Assembly: GCA_018824205.1 (NCBI GenBank)
Contig: JAHJGX010000032.1
Location: forward strand, 1-44,973
Reading direction: 5' to 3'
DNA: 44,973 nt
Origin: a bacterium
GTDB taxonomy: Bacteria; Fidelibacterota; UBA2242
This document shows, piece after piece, positions 29,258 to 38,190 of this stretch; the stretch's first letter is position 1; every line of letters starts with the position of its first letter. Position numbers and translations under genes: made by a program. The notes beneath the pieces are model-generated. The model was given only the letters and a program-made list of their open reading frames with translations, did not search any database and was not told the DNA's origin.

Positions 29258-32200
29258 TAAAAAATTGGCGAAATTCACAGATTTTTATGTTGCTGTTTGT
29301 GGTGATTGCAGTCAGTGTATTCCAACAGGGATTTGCCCAGGAAATTAAAGCCATTCCGCCTTCAAATCCGGAGGTCGGAGTTGTTGGTGACGATGGCTTT
29401 GTTAAAATTTACTGGAACAGCAAACCTGAATCCGATGTAGACAGTGTGTTAAAGGTTCTTTATCCGGATACCCCAGCCATGTGGAATAACTTCGAAGGAT
29501 ATAAAATTTACCGGGCTACGGATTACCTGTTTGAAGAGATACACACGATCACTAACGGGCTGGGGGAAATCATCTACTATAAACCATTAGCGATATTTGA
29601 CAAAGTAAATAACATTGAAGGCTATTTTAAAGGTAACAGCGGTTTGGGAATACCCCTGATTTTTACAAATGAAAGTGAAAATACTTTCGATGATGCACTG
29701 CCTCCGTTTTACCCGGATATTCAAGCAATGGAAGGGAACGCCGACTTATTAAATGAATCAACAGCCGGAACCTGGACCCTACACATTGCCGATGGCGATA
29801 CATTAAAAAATATTGGACAGTTAGTTAACTGGAAAATCGGATTCAAGCAGGCGGCAGATACTGCTTATACCAATGAAGTCACGGGAACCATTACCGATCT
29901 GAATGTTGTCGAAAATCCCGGATTTGATAAATTTGAAAATGGAGGTGAAGACAGTCCTGCGAGTTGGGAGCGGTATCAGCCCGAGACCATGTCTTTTTCA
30001 AAGACGCTGAATCAGGATGGAACCGGGTATGGTGTAAACGTCAGTATCACTGATTTCTGGGATGAAGGTACAAAAAACCATCTGACGAATGGTGATTTTA
30101 AACAGGCCAGTGATACCAGTGGCTGGAATCAACTGCTTAATGATAATGCTGTCAGGCTCTCCTATGTCAATTCCTATTTATCAAACGATGATGGCTGGCT
30201 GAAAATGGATATTACTTCCGATACAACTGCCGGCATTCGCTGGAATATCGAGACAAGCAGCCAGTTTGCTGTCGGTTCATGGGTAGCATTTAGCATTAAA
30301 GTTGCCGGTGAGAATGTTCCTGCCAATGCCGAACTCTATCTGGACTTGAATAATGGTGTTGAAAAACGGTTAAGTCTCGGAACAGTCCCTTCTGACACAA
30401 CGGTTCTTCATTATTACAAGAAAGTAAATACCCTATTAACCAGTGTGAGCGTATTCGTCCGGCGGGCCCAGGGAGCAACGCTCTATTTTGAAAAAATACG
30501 CGCTACAACTGCAGAATATACAACACAGGAAGTGTATCAGCGAATGCCCAGAGTCATTGCTGCTGCATCTTATAAGTGGAAGACTAAGTTTATTGAAAAT
30601 GATCCAGGCATAAAAGTCACGCCGGGTTACCGGGTTTACCGTCCCGCCACCAATCCTCAAGGAACAGCGCAGGACCCTGATCCGGAATACCGCCAGTTTG
30701 GTTTTGAAACCAGTTCAGACAATCCGAATTATCAATATTTTTCCCGCAGTTTTACAACACCTGTGGATATGCGGGATGGTGTTTTCTTCTATACGGTTGA
30801 TGTTGTTGCCGATGAATGGGACGGCGAAGCCGGTTTTTTTATCGACAGCCTGACGATGATTGGTAACAGTAAATGGGGGCTGAACCTGTATCCTGAAGTC
30901 AGTTCTTCGGTGGAATTTCCCAATAGTATATTCTTTGATGATTATTTGATAACTCTGGATATTTCCCATCCCTGGCTCTATGAAATAAAAATTCAACTGG
31001 AAGCGCCATCGGGGAATCGTTTTACACTGATGGATGGTCTGAAAGCACGCAGTTATATGGATGGGTCATCCGGTCTGGCACAGTATCTGGGTTCAAATTC
31101 GGGTCTGGAATATACGTATATCGATACATCGGTAAATAACGGTCAGCGCTATTTTTACGCGGTTGTTGCCTATGACCATGGAGATTCACTTTATAACATT
31201 TTACCATCTGAAGGTACCAAGACAATAACAATGGAGAACAGACAGTACAGTTTCAATCAGAATACGGCAATGGTAATTCCGAATCCCTATGTAAAAGGCT
31301 ATTCTTCTCCAAAAATCCAGAACGATACATATGTGCACGAAGGTCCGGCGACCGGAACGATTGATGTAGAAATTGTCGATCCGGCGCAGGTTCATGAAGG
31401 GTTTGACTATGAGTTGTACTTTTACGATACAATAACCGATACTTCAGTGCAGGTTGCCAGCTCAAAAACCCGCCAGGCACGATATACAACAGCATATGGG
31501 ATTTTAAATTCCACGACTGGAGATACTATCGTTGACTATATGAAAACCCTGACTCAGCCAACCCTGGTGTTTGATGGTATGCGGCTGAATTTGCATAATG
31601 ATGCATCCATCAAGATATTAACTGACAGCATCCAATGGTTCGGCAGCGATCTTTCACACCCAAAGGTGGCTATGCGCTTATCTGAATACAGCGGCAAGGA
31701 ATTTCCCGTAAAATATAAAATTGCATTCTTTGACACGACGGCGGACAGTTCAACAGCCTATCGATCCGGTTTTACACAACTGACTCAGACGGGAGTACCG
31801 TTCACAATCTACGATTGGATTGAAGATAAACCGGTCAAGTTTGGATACTCAAAAGTCTCTGGTAAAAAAGACTTTAATATCTTCCCGTTTTTTGAAGATT
31901 ATACCGACGGCGCAAATATAAATTTTCCCTATAAATCCAACTATCTTATTCAGCTGAAAATGGAGGGTGAGGATTTAATTGCTGATAAACAGGGTGCAGC
32001 CGGCGGATTGTACTTCTGGCAGGATGTTGATTCGACAGTAAATTATTCGGTAGCTACCGGCTTTGGAAACATCCCTCCACGAAATATAGGAAGTGCCACA
32101 AAACTGTTCTGGGCTGACAGTCTGGCCCCGACTGTTTCAAATCCGAAGTATGTTATTCTGGAAACCGATACAGTTGTTACTCCCGGCCTGTACAGTTTTA

Positions 32201-32832
32201 AAGGGTATGTAAAGGCATCCTCTGATCAGAAAATAATCTTCGAATCTGATAATGAATTTGTTGAATACACCGCGACAACAAGCTATAACGATCCGGCACT
32301 TGATATTCAATTGAATGTTACGACTTCGGGGAAATTGCGCTTGATATGGGAGTCAACCGGATTGGATGAGGTGTATTTCTTTAAAATTTCGATTGTGGAA
32401 CAGTTTCAGTATGAAGAGGGTGATTACCTTATCGCCATGACGACGGTACCATTCAGGAGTACAGATTTTTTCCGGTTCAGTACAACTGCCGCCGGCATTA
32501 ATCCCGATGATAAGGCTAACTGGGATAATTTTACGGTAGTGCCGAATCCCTATATTGTATCGTCATCCTGGGATTATTCGGCGGAGCTCCCGGGCGATTT
32601 TCCCAACAAAATATCATTTATGAATGTTCCAAGTGACGCGACGGTTCGGATTTATACCGTTCGGGGAGATCTGGTGCGGAAACTCGTTCATTCTCAGGAT
32701 ATATTTGATGGTACGATAAACTGGGATATAAAGAACAGGTACGGTAAAGATGTAGCCTACGGCGTCTATGTTTATCATATTGAGAGTATATCGCTTGGTA
32801 ACAAAATAGGAAAATTAGCAATCATTCGTTAA
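29254..32832 (+). CDS. Giant secreted surface protein 3 (FnIII split by a P-domain-like/CBM-like insertion)
   Basis: 1192 aa, signal peptide about 1-29. It starts directly at the FnIII-like domain (NPEVGVVGDDGFVKIYWN) and so lacks the calcium-loop half of giants 1 and 2. The FnIII is interrupted at about residue 128 and resumes at about 611 (YLGSNSGLEYTYIDTSVNNG). The insertion holds a proprotein-convertase P-domain-like second half (134-197, GTWTLHIADGDTLKNIGQL), a CBM4/9-like jelly-roll region (about 215-420) and a P-domain-like first half (553-597, ISHPWLYEIKIQLEAPSGNR). The C-terminus from about 1094 (VVPNPYIVSSSWDY) is the same end domain as in giants 1 and 2. Function unknown; surface glycan binding is plausible. 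Confidence 0.78.
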   Translation: MIKNWRNSQIFMLLFVVIAVSVFQQGFAQEIKAIPPSNPEVGVVGDDGFVKIYWNSKPESDVDSVLKVLYPDTPAMWNNFEGYKIYRATDYLFEEIHTITNGLGEIIYYKPLAIFDKVNNIEGYFKGNSGLGIPLIFTNESENTFDDALPPFYPDIQAMEGNADLLNESTAGTWTLHIADGDTLKNIGQLVNWKIGFKQAADTAYTNEVTGTITDLNVVENPGFDKFENGGEDSPASWERYQPETMSFSKTLNQDGTGYGVNVSITDFWDEGTKNHLTNGDFKQASDTSGWNQLLNDNAVRLSYVNSYLSNDDGWLKMDITSDTTAGIRWNIETSSQFAVGSWVAFSIKVAGENVPANAELYLDLNNGVEKRLSLGTVPSDTTVLHYYKKVNTLLTSVSVFVRRAQGATLYFEKIRATTAEYTTQEVYQRMPRVIAAASYKWKTKFIENDPGIKVTPGYRVYRPATNPQGTAQDPDPEYRQFGFETSSDNPNYQYFSRSFTTPVDMRDGVFFYTVDVVADEWDGEAGFFIDSLTMIGNSKWGLNLYPEVSSSVEFPNSIFFDDYLITLDISHPWLYEIKIQLEAPSGNRFTLMDGLKARSYMDGSSGLAQYLGSNSGLEYTYIDTSVNNGQRYFYAVVAYDHGDSLYNILPSEGTKTITMENRQYSFNQNTAMVIPNPYVKGYSSPKIQNDTYVHEGPATGTIDVEIVDPAQVHEGFDYELYFYDTITDTSVQVASSKTRQARYTTAYGILNSTTGDTIVDYMKTLTQPTLVFDGMRLNLHNDASIKILTDSIQWFGSDLSHPKVAMRLSEYSGKEFPVKYKIAFFDTTADSSTAYRSGFTQLTQTGVPFTIYDWIEDKPVKFGYSKVSGKKDFNIFPFFEDYTDGANINFPYKSNYLIQLKMEGEDLIADKQGAAGGLYFWQDVDSTVNYSVATGFGNIPPRNIGSATKLFWADSLAPTVSNPKYVILETDTVVTPGLYSFKGYVKASSDQKIIFESDNEFVEYTATTSYNDPALDIQLNVTTSGKLRLIWESTGLDEVYFFKISIVEQFQYEEGDYLIAMTTVPFRSTDFFRFSTTAAGINPDDKANWDNFTVVPNPYIVSSSWDYSAELPGDFPNKISFMNVPSDATVRIYTVRGDLVRKLVHSQDIFDGTINWDIKNRYGKDVAYGVYVYHIESISLGNKIGKLAIIR

Positions 32833-32854
32833 TAGAAACGAAGGGCATAGGATT

Positions 32855-33880
32855 ATGAAAAAACGAATTAAAATTTCATTATTTATGGCATTCTGGCTAA
32901 TGTTTTCACTTCAGTCCGGGATGGCCCAGAGCAAGGTAGGTACTTCAGGTGCCGCATTCCTTGGAATTGATATTGGCGCTCAGGCGGTTGGAATGGGTGG
33001 TGCGTTTGGTGGGATTGCTGCCGATGGGTCCTCTCCCCTGTGGAATGTTGGAGCCATGTCGCGTAATGAGCAAAACACGGCATATTTTACCTATCTCGAC
33101 TGGTTTGCAGATATTGGAGTTCAGTATGCCGCGGTAATCTTTCAATTGCCCATGATTGGAGCGCTTGGCGCCGGCCTTACGTATGTGGACTATGGACAAA
33201 TGGAAGTTACAACAATTGAAAAACCCTACGGAACCGGAGAATATTTTTCCGCCAGTGATCTGTCCCTGGGTTTGTCCTTTGCCCGCAACCTGACAGACCG
33301 GTTCAGTATAGGTGCGACCCTCAAGTATATTTCTCAGTCGATTTATAACGAAAGCGCCGAAGGTTTTGCCTTTGATATTGGAACTCTGTACATCACCCGG
33401 TTCAATGATATGCAGCTGGGGATCAGCATCAATAATTTTGGCAGCAAAATGCAAATGAGCGGTCGTGATCTTTTTACGTACCACGATATTGACGAATCTA
33501 TTTACGGGAACAATGATAAAATTATCGCCGAGTTGCGCACTGACAAGTGGAATATGCCCTTAACATTTCGGATCGGTGCGGCAATGCCGTTGATTCGTCA
33601 GCAGAATCATGAACTCTGGGTATCTGCAGACGGTGTTTATCCCAGTGATAATGTAAAAATGGCGAACCTTGGTGCAAATTTTACGCTTTTTAAAATCCTG
33701 TCTTTGAGAGCCGGTTATAAAAACCTGTTCCAGGGAGAGTATAATGAACAGGGTTTGACGTTTGGATCGGGTGTATTGTTTAATATGGGTTCAAAACTGG
33801 CGATTCAGTTCGATTATGCCTTTCAGTCTTTTGAAAATTTAAATGATGTCCACCATTTTTCAACAGGAATCATTTTTTAA
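32855..33880 (+). CDS. PorV/PorQ-family outer-membrane barrel protein 2
   Basis: 341 aa, signal peptide ending near GMAQS, ATG 32855. It is paralogous to the 18695 protein: VGTSGAAFLGIDIGAQAVGMG, PLWNVGAMSRN, YLDWFADIGVQY and FGSKMQMSGRDL occur in the same order and spacing. The family consists of FadL-like outer-membrane barrels that include the type IX shuttle PorV. It follows two CTD-bearing giant proteins, repeating the gene order of the first half of the locus. No terminator is evident in the 143-nt gap that follows. Confidence 0.85.
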   Translation: MKKRIKISLFMAFWLMFSLQSGMAQSKVGTSGAAFLGIDIGAQAVGMGGAFGGIAADGSSPLWNVGAMSRNEQNTAYFTYLDWFADIGVQYAAVIFQLPMIGALGAGLTYVDYGQMEVTTIEKPYGTGEYFSASDLSLGLSFARNLTDRFSIGATLKYISQSIYNESAEGFAFDIGTLYITRFNDMQLGISINNFGSKMQMSGRDLFTYHDIDESIYGNNDKIIAELRTDKWNMPLTFRIGAAMPLIRQQNHELWVSADGVYPSDNVKMANLGANFTLFKILSLRAGYKNLFQGEYNEQGLTFGSGVLFNMGSKLAIQFDYAFQSFENLNDVHHFSTGIIF

Positions 33881-34023
33881 TTGTCAAGTTAAGGAGAAGC
33901 GCTAAACGAAAAAAGAATATTACCTGATTGATGATATTTTAATTAATATCTGCAAGACAACTGCCAACGATTTTATACAGCAGATAATAATCCGTCATTG
34001 AAATAGAATTTAAAGATTAATAA

Positions 34024-35409
34024 TTGAACAAACGGATCTTAAAAAGGAACATTTATTTAATCAATGCCCCGCTGGTTCTTTTTTTCCTCTTTGGGGCATG
34101 CACGCCGGACACTGAGAAGCCGGTGGATTTTAACAGAAATGCTGTGGCAATTATTGGCGCTGATACAATCACGGTTGCCCAGTTTAAACTATCCTACGAA
34201 ACTGCGATGCTGAAAACGGCGGAAACCGACAATATTGATACCAGGAAATTCCATCTGAACCAGATGGTTGAAGGATATTTATTGGCTCAATCGGCCCGGC
34301 AACAATTTTTAGATACGAGTGATATTTACCGACAATTTCGTGAAATGACCGAACGTGAAGTGATGAGAGAATATCAATTTGAACAAATTCACAACGATAT
34401 TTCTGTAAATGATCAGCAGTTGGAAGAAGCATTTCGACGATCCCAGGAAAGCAGGCTGGTCAGGCATCTGTTTTCAAAAAATAAATCAAGGATATTTGAA
34501 TGGTATCACCTGCTTCAGAATGGCGGGGAGGATTTTTATTCACTTGCTAAAGTGGCATTTAACGATAAAGAATTACAAAATAATGGCGGATTGCTCGGCT
34601 GGTTAAGTTGGGGGGACACCGATCTAAAATTTGAAAATATTGTTTATTCAACAGCGAAAGGGACTGTTTCTGAACCCTTTCAAAGTGTAAATGGGTGGCA
34701 TATCGTTAAAATTGAAGAAGCAAAACGAAATCTGATTCCATCTAAAATCGATTTTGAGCAGTTTAGATATAAAAATAAGGCTAAATTGATTCGCGTATAT
34801 CAGCAGGACAGGTTGTCTGATTACCTGAGCGAATTTATGCGAGATCAGGATTTAATAATAAACATTCTGCTTGTTCGTGAAATAGCATTTGAGATCAGAG
34901 AAATATATCGCGATTTCATTGGACCGGAAGATGTTCGGTTGACGCGATTACCTGGAACGACACTCGAATCGGTTCAATTACGCCTGAAAGATTTATTAGA
35001 TGAAACACTGGTTACGTCCAAAAACAGGATTTGGACGGTAAGAGATTTTCTTATCCGAATACCGGAACTGCCGGCTCAGTTTATTTTTCAGGAATTTGAT
35101 AAAGCGGTAGCTTTTGCTGTCAGAAACGATATTCTTGCTGAAGACGCATTTCGAAAGGGATTGGATAAATTGCCTGATATCCGTGAGCATGTAACACTGA
35201 AAAGTTATGATTATCTGGCACGCTTGGAAACTCAGCGGATGATTCAGTCTATTCCTATTGAGAAACGTTTAAATTTTACGGAAGAAGATAGCTATTTATT
35301 TCAGATGCAACAATGGCGGAAACTGCGGTATGATTTTATTGAAAAACAGAAAAAAGAAACGGTGATTGTTATCGATTATAATATATTATCACAAATACAG
35401 TATGAATGA
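34024..35409 (+). CDS. PpiC/SurA-like lipoprotein with one recognisable parvulin-type region
   Basis: 461 aa from TTG 34024. The N-terminus has a lipoprotein signal, LFGAC (Cys26), followed by a SurA-like N-domain (AVAIIGADTITVAQFKLSYE). A parvulin-like region covers about 140-240 (NNGGLLGWLSWGD, VNGWHIVKIEEAKR), then a helical C-terminal part. The inferred role is a chaperone or prolyl isomerase for outer-membrane or secreted proteins of this locus, matching the PpiC protein at 10790. The upstream 143-nt gap contains an AAGGAG at 33891 without a start codon in range and no clear promoter. Confidence 0.78.
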   Translation: MNKRILKRNIYLINAPLVLFFLFGACTPDTEKPVDFNRNAVAIIGADTITVAQFKLSYETAMLKTAETDNIDTRKFHLNQMVEGYLLAQSARQQFLDTSDIYRQFREMTEREVMREYQFEQIHNDISVNDQQLEEAFRRSQESRLVRHLFSKNKSRIFEWYHLLQNGGEDFYSLAKVAFNDKELQNNGGLLGWLSWGDTDLKFENIVYSTAKGTVSEPFQSVNGWHIVKIEEAKRNLIPSKIDFEQFRYKNKAKLIRVYQQDRLSDYLSEFMRDQDLIINILLVREIAFEIREIYRDFIGPEDVRLTRLPGTTLESVQLRLKDLLDETLVTSKNRIWTVRDFLIRIPELPAQFIFQEFDKAVAFAVRNDILAEDAFRKGLDKLPDIREHVTLKSYDYLARLETQRMIQSIPIEKRLNFTEEDSYLFQMQQWRKLRYDFIEKQKKETVIVIDYNILSQIQYE

Positions 35410-35450
35410 TACGGATAAGATTATTCTTTGAAAAGTCAGAATGGAGGTAG

Positions 35451-37274
35451 ATGTCAATGGGATCGGTTGATTATTTAATTGTATCGTTATATATCCTGGG
35501 TATGATTCTGGTTGGTTTGTATTTCCAGCGGAAGGCGGCCAGTGGAATTGATTCGTATTTTCTGGGAAACCGGAATCTTCCCTGGTGGGCCTTGGGAGCC
35601 TCCGGAATGTCTTCGAATCTTGACATCAGCGGTACCATGATTATTGTCGCCCTGGTATATGCAATCGGGGCGAAGGGCTTCTATATTGAGATACGTGGAG
35701 GCGTCACACTGATTATGGCTTTCCTGATGATATTTATGGGAAAGTGGAACAGACGTGCCGGCGTCATGACGCTGGCGGAATGGATGAAATTTCGGTTTGG
35801 CGACGATAAAGAGGGCAAGCTTGCCCGGCTTATCACGGCGATTACCTCTTTAATAATGACTATTGCTATGGTTACGTATTTTGCCATTGGCGGCGGCAAA
35901 TTTTTAGATGAATTTTTAGGCATTCCCAATTTACTTGGGTTACCTTCGGAGTTCTGGGCCGCGTCGGTACTCATCGCTCTCGCCATGATTTATACGGTTG
36001 CTTCCGGACTGTACGGAGTCATCTGGACCGATGTATTTCAGGGCGCTCTCATTTTTCTGGCAATTGCCTATGTGGTTATTAGGGCGTTGTCCATCGATCT
36101 GCCGGATGAATTTTTTGTATCCATGCCGTTGAAAGAGACAGCAGGCGGTGGATATAAGGCGTATCTGACCTCGTTTAAGGATTGGACAAATGTGATGCCA
36201 AAATGGAATCTGAACATTGATTCAAATTCTGTTTATTCCATGTATAACCTGTTCGGAATTGCGATTATGTTTTACCTGTTCAAAACGGTAATTGAGGGTA
36301 GCGGTGGAACCGGAAATTATATGATCCAGCGGTATTTTGCTGCAAAGAATGATCGGGAAGCCGGCTTTCTTTCGCTGTTCTGGACCTTTTTACTCTCTTT
36401 CCGTTGGCCGTTTATTGGCGCTATGGCAGTCTGGGGCGTCAGTTTGGCGACGCAGATTACTGACCCTGAAATGGTATTACCGGCAGTAGTTTCGACTTTA
36501 CCGGTAGGCATCAAAGGATTTCTGATCGCCGGACTGATGGCGGCAGCTATGTCCACGTTCGATTCAACGGTTAATGCCGGAGCAGCCTACTGGGTCAAGG
36601 ATATCTATCTTGAGCGAATAAAACCCGATGCGAATAATAAACAGCAGATGAGGCAGAGTTATCTGGCTTCAATTTTAATTGTTATTATCGGCTTGGGACT
36701 GATGCTGGTGATAAAAAATATCAATGATATATGGGGCTGGATCACGATGAGCATCGGCGCCGGTATGATTATTCCCCAACTGATTCGCTGGTACTGGTGG
36801 CGGCTGAACGGATACGGCTATGCAATTGGGATGGCAACCGGTACCATAGCGGCGATTCTCTGGAAAATTCTGGCGCCTGAAGGCACAGCGGAATATTTGG
36901 CGTTTATTTTTTCTGCCGGATTATCACTTGCTGCAACAATCGTGGGAACATTGCTAACTGAACCGACCGATGAAAAGGTGCTGTTAAATTTCTATAAAAA
37001 GACCCGGCCTTTCGGGTTCTGGTCGAAAATCAGGGATAAATTTTCAACGGAATTTATCACTAAAATTAACTCTGAGAATCGCCGGGATATCTTCTCAATA
37101 TTTTTCGCAGTACCGTGGCAGTGTTGCCTGTTTTTAATGTGGCTGATGCTGGCCATGAAACGATTTGACAATTTTTTGATATTACTGATATCGACCGTTA
37201 TTCTGTCGGTTATTTTATATCTTTCCTGGTTCCGACACCTATCAACGGAAGTCCGGGAAGAAAAAGAGAAATAG
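35451..37274 (+). CDS. Sodium:solute symporter (SSS / SLC5 family), probable sugar importer
   Basis: 607 aa with about 13-14 membrane segments. Family features include the opening YLIVSLYILGMILVGLYF, FLGNRNLPWWALGASGMSSN near 37, TVASGLYGVIWTDVFQGA near 182 and AAAMSTFDSTVNAGAAYWVK near 362. SSS proteins couple solute uptake to Na+ and several carry glucose or galactose. Between two amylase genes and next to a TrmB-type sugar regulator, glucose or a maltodextrin product is the probable substrate. A GGAGG lies 3 nt before ATG 35451 and about 9 nt before the in-frame ATG 35457; the second start has better spacing. Confidence 0.9.
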   Translation: MSMGSVDYLIVSLYILGMILVGLYFQRKAASGIDSYFLGNRNLPWWALGASGMSSNLDISGTMIIVALVYAIGAKGFYIEIRGGVTLIMAFLMIFMGKWNRRAGVMTLAEWMKFRFGDDKEGKLARLITAITSLIMTIAMVTYFAIGGGKFLDEFLGIPNLLGLPSEFWAASVLIALAMIYTVASGLYGVIWTDVFQGALIFLAIAYVVIRALSIDLPDEFFVSMPLKETAGGGYKAYLTSFKDWTNVMPKWNLNIDSNSVYSMYNLFGIAIMFYLFKTVIEGSGGTGNYMIQRYFAAKNDREAGFLSLFWTFLLSFRWPFIGAMAVWGVSLATQITDPEMVLPAVVSTLPVGIKGFLIAGLMAAAMSTFDSTVNAGAAYWVKDIYLERIKPDANNKQQMRQSYLASILIVIIGLGLMLVIKNINDIWGWITMSIGAGMIIPQLIRWYWWRLNGYGYAIGMATGTIAAILWKILAPEGTAEYLAFIFSAGLSLAATIVGTLLTEPTDEKVLLNFYKKTRPFGFWSKIRDKFSTEFITKINSENRRDIFSIFFAVPWQCCLFLMWLMLAMKRFDNFLILLISTVILSVILYLSWFRHLSTEVREEKEK

Positions 37275-37280
37275 GCTTAA

Positions 37281-37307
37281 TTGAATCATTAGTCATTTTG
37301 GTAGAAT
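37281..37307 (+). promoter_or_regulatory. Possible internal promoter before the TrmB-like gene
   Basis: TTGAAT (37281-37286) and TAGAAT (37302-37307) lie 15 nt apart, 25 nt before the regulator's start. The -10 match is good but the spacer is short, so this is only a candidate for separate regulator expression. Confidence 0.25.
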
Positions 37308-37332
37308 TCGATGACTGGTGACAGGAGGTACG

Positions 37333-38160
37333 ATGAACGAAATACCGGAAGAATTGCTGGCAAAACTGGTCAAACTTGGTTTTACAAATTATGAAGCAAA
37401 AGCCTATCTGGGGTTGCTCAGAAATAATCCGGCTACCGGCTATGAAATCAGCCATCAGGCTGATGTTCCCCGGTCCGTTATTTATTCGATTTTACGGAAG
37501 CTGGAAACATTGGGAGTCGTCATTTCTATTCATGAAAAACCGCGGCGATATATTCCCTTGTCACCGAAACAGTTAATGTCGTTGCTTGAATCGGACTTTT
37601 CAAAGCGGATTACTTCTGTTAAGGACGACTTGCTTGGATTTAACAATAAACCTGAATCCGAGGGGTTCTGGAACATTCGCGGTTATGAGTCTTTGATGGA
37701 ATTATGTGCATCGTTAATTAACGAGAGCAGGAATTCCATCTATATACATGGATGGAATCGCGAAATTGAACAGCTGAAATCGCCGCTGATGACCGCTAAA
37801 GAGCGGGGCGTAGATATTACTGTTTTTTCATTTACCAATGTCGATGAAGAATATGGAAAAGTCTATGCATATGGTATCGATGGTACTAAGCTTTCAAAAT
37901 TTTGGGGCCATAAATTGATTCTGGTGACGGATTCAAAAAACCTGGTGATGGGATCTGCAAATTCTGAAGATGACCAGCAGTCGATTTGGTCTCAGAACAG
38001 TGCCGTTATCACTATTGCAGTAAACTATATAATTCTGGATATTACTCTGTTCGGTCAGCGAAATAATCTCGATGTCTCTGAAACAGTAATGAAATTAATG
38101 ACGGAGAAAGTTGACCATCTGGATCAATTAATCGAAGAGACGAAGTTAAAAAAGCAATAA
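37333..38160 (+). CDS. TrmB-family sugar-responsive transcriptional regulator
   Basis: 275 aa from ATG 37333, chosen because AGGAGGT (37323-37329) sits just upstream; an in-frame GTG at 37318 has no ribosome site and would put the Shine-Dalgarno inside the gene. Residues about 5-75 are the TrmB winged helix (LGFTNYEAKAYLGLL, then DVPRSVIYSILRKLE). The rest matches the TrmB C-terminal effector domain with its PLD-like fold (SRNSIYIHGW near 135, then WGHKLILVTD and NLVMGSANSED). TrmB proteins bind maltose, maltodextrin or other sugars and control their uptake genes, so this is the probable regulator of the locus. Confidence 0.9.
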   Translation: MNEIPEELLAKLVKLGFTNYEAKAYLGLLRNNPATGYEISHQADVPRSVIYSILRKLETLGVVISIHEKPRRYIPLSPKQLMSLLESDFSKRITSVKDDLLGFNNKPESEGFWNIRGYESLMELCASLINESRNSIYIHGWNREIEQLKSPLMTAKERGVDITVFSFTNVDEEYGKVYAYGIDGTKLSKFWGHKLILVTDSKNLVMGSANSEDDQQSIWSQNSAVITIAVNYIILDITLFGQRNNLDVSETVMKLMTEKVDHLDQLIEETKLKKQ

Positions 38161-38190
38161 AATAAACCTGGATTAGCCTTAGGAATATTT

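Noticed and set aside
15183-32832. Giant proteins as SusD homologues
   Set aside because: They show no SusD/RagB features such as a lipobox or the TPR-like helical pattern; they are beta-rich with calcium-loop-like repeats. Only the genomic position is comparable.
32945-33484. 179-codon minus-strand ORF across the PorV-like gene
   Set aside because: It lies wholly antisense to a clear family member and its translation lacks recognisable features; it reflects codon bias of the real gene.
33881-34023. A small gene after the AAGGAG at 33891
   Set aside because: No start codon follows at a usable distance and no frame stays open for more than a few codons.
37318-37332. GTG start for the TrmB-like gene
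   Set aside because: An AGGAGGT Shine-Dalgarno lies inside this extension and is ideally placed for ATG 37333.
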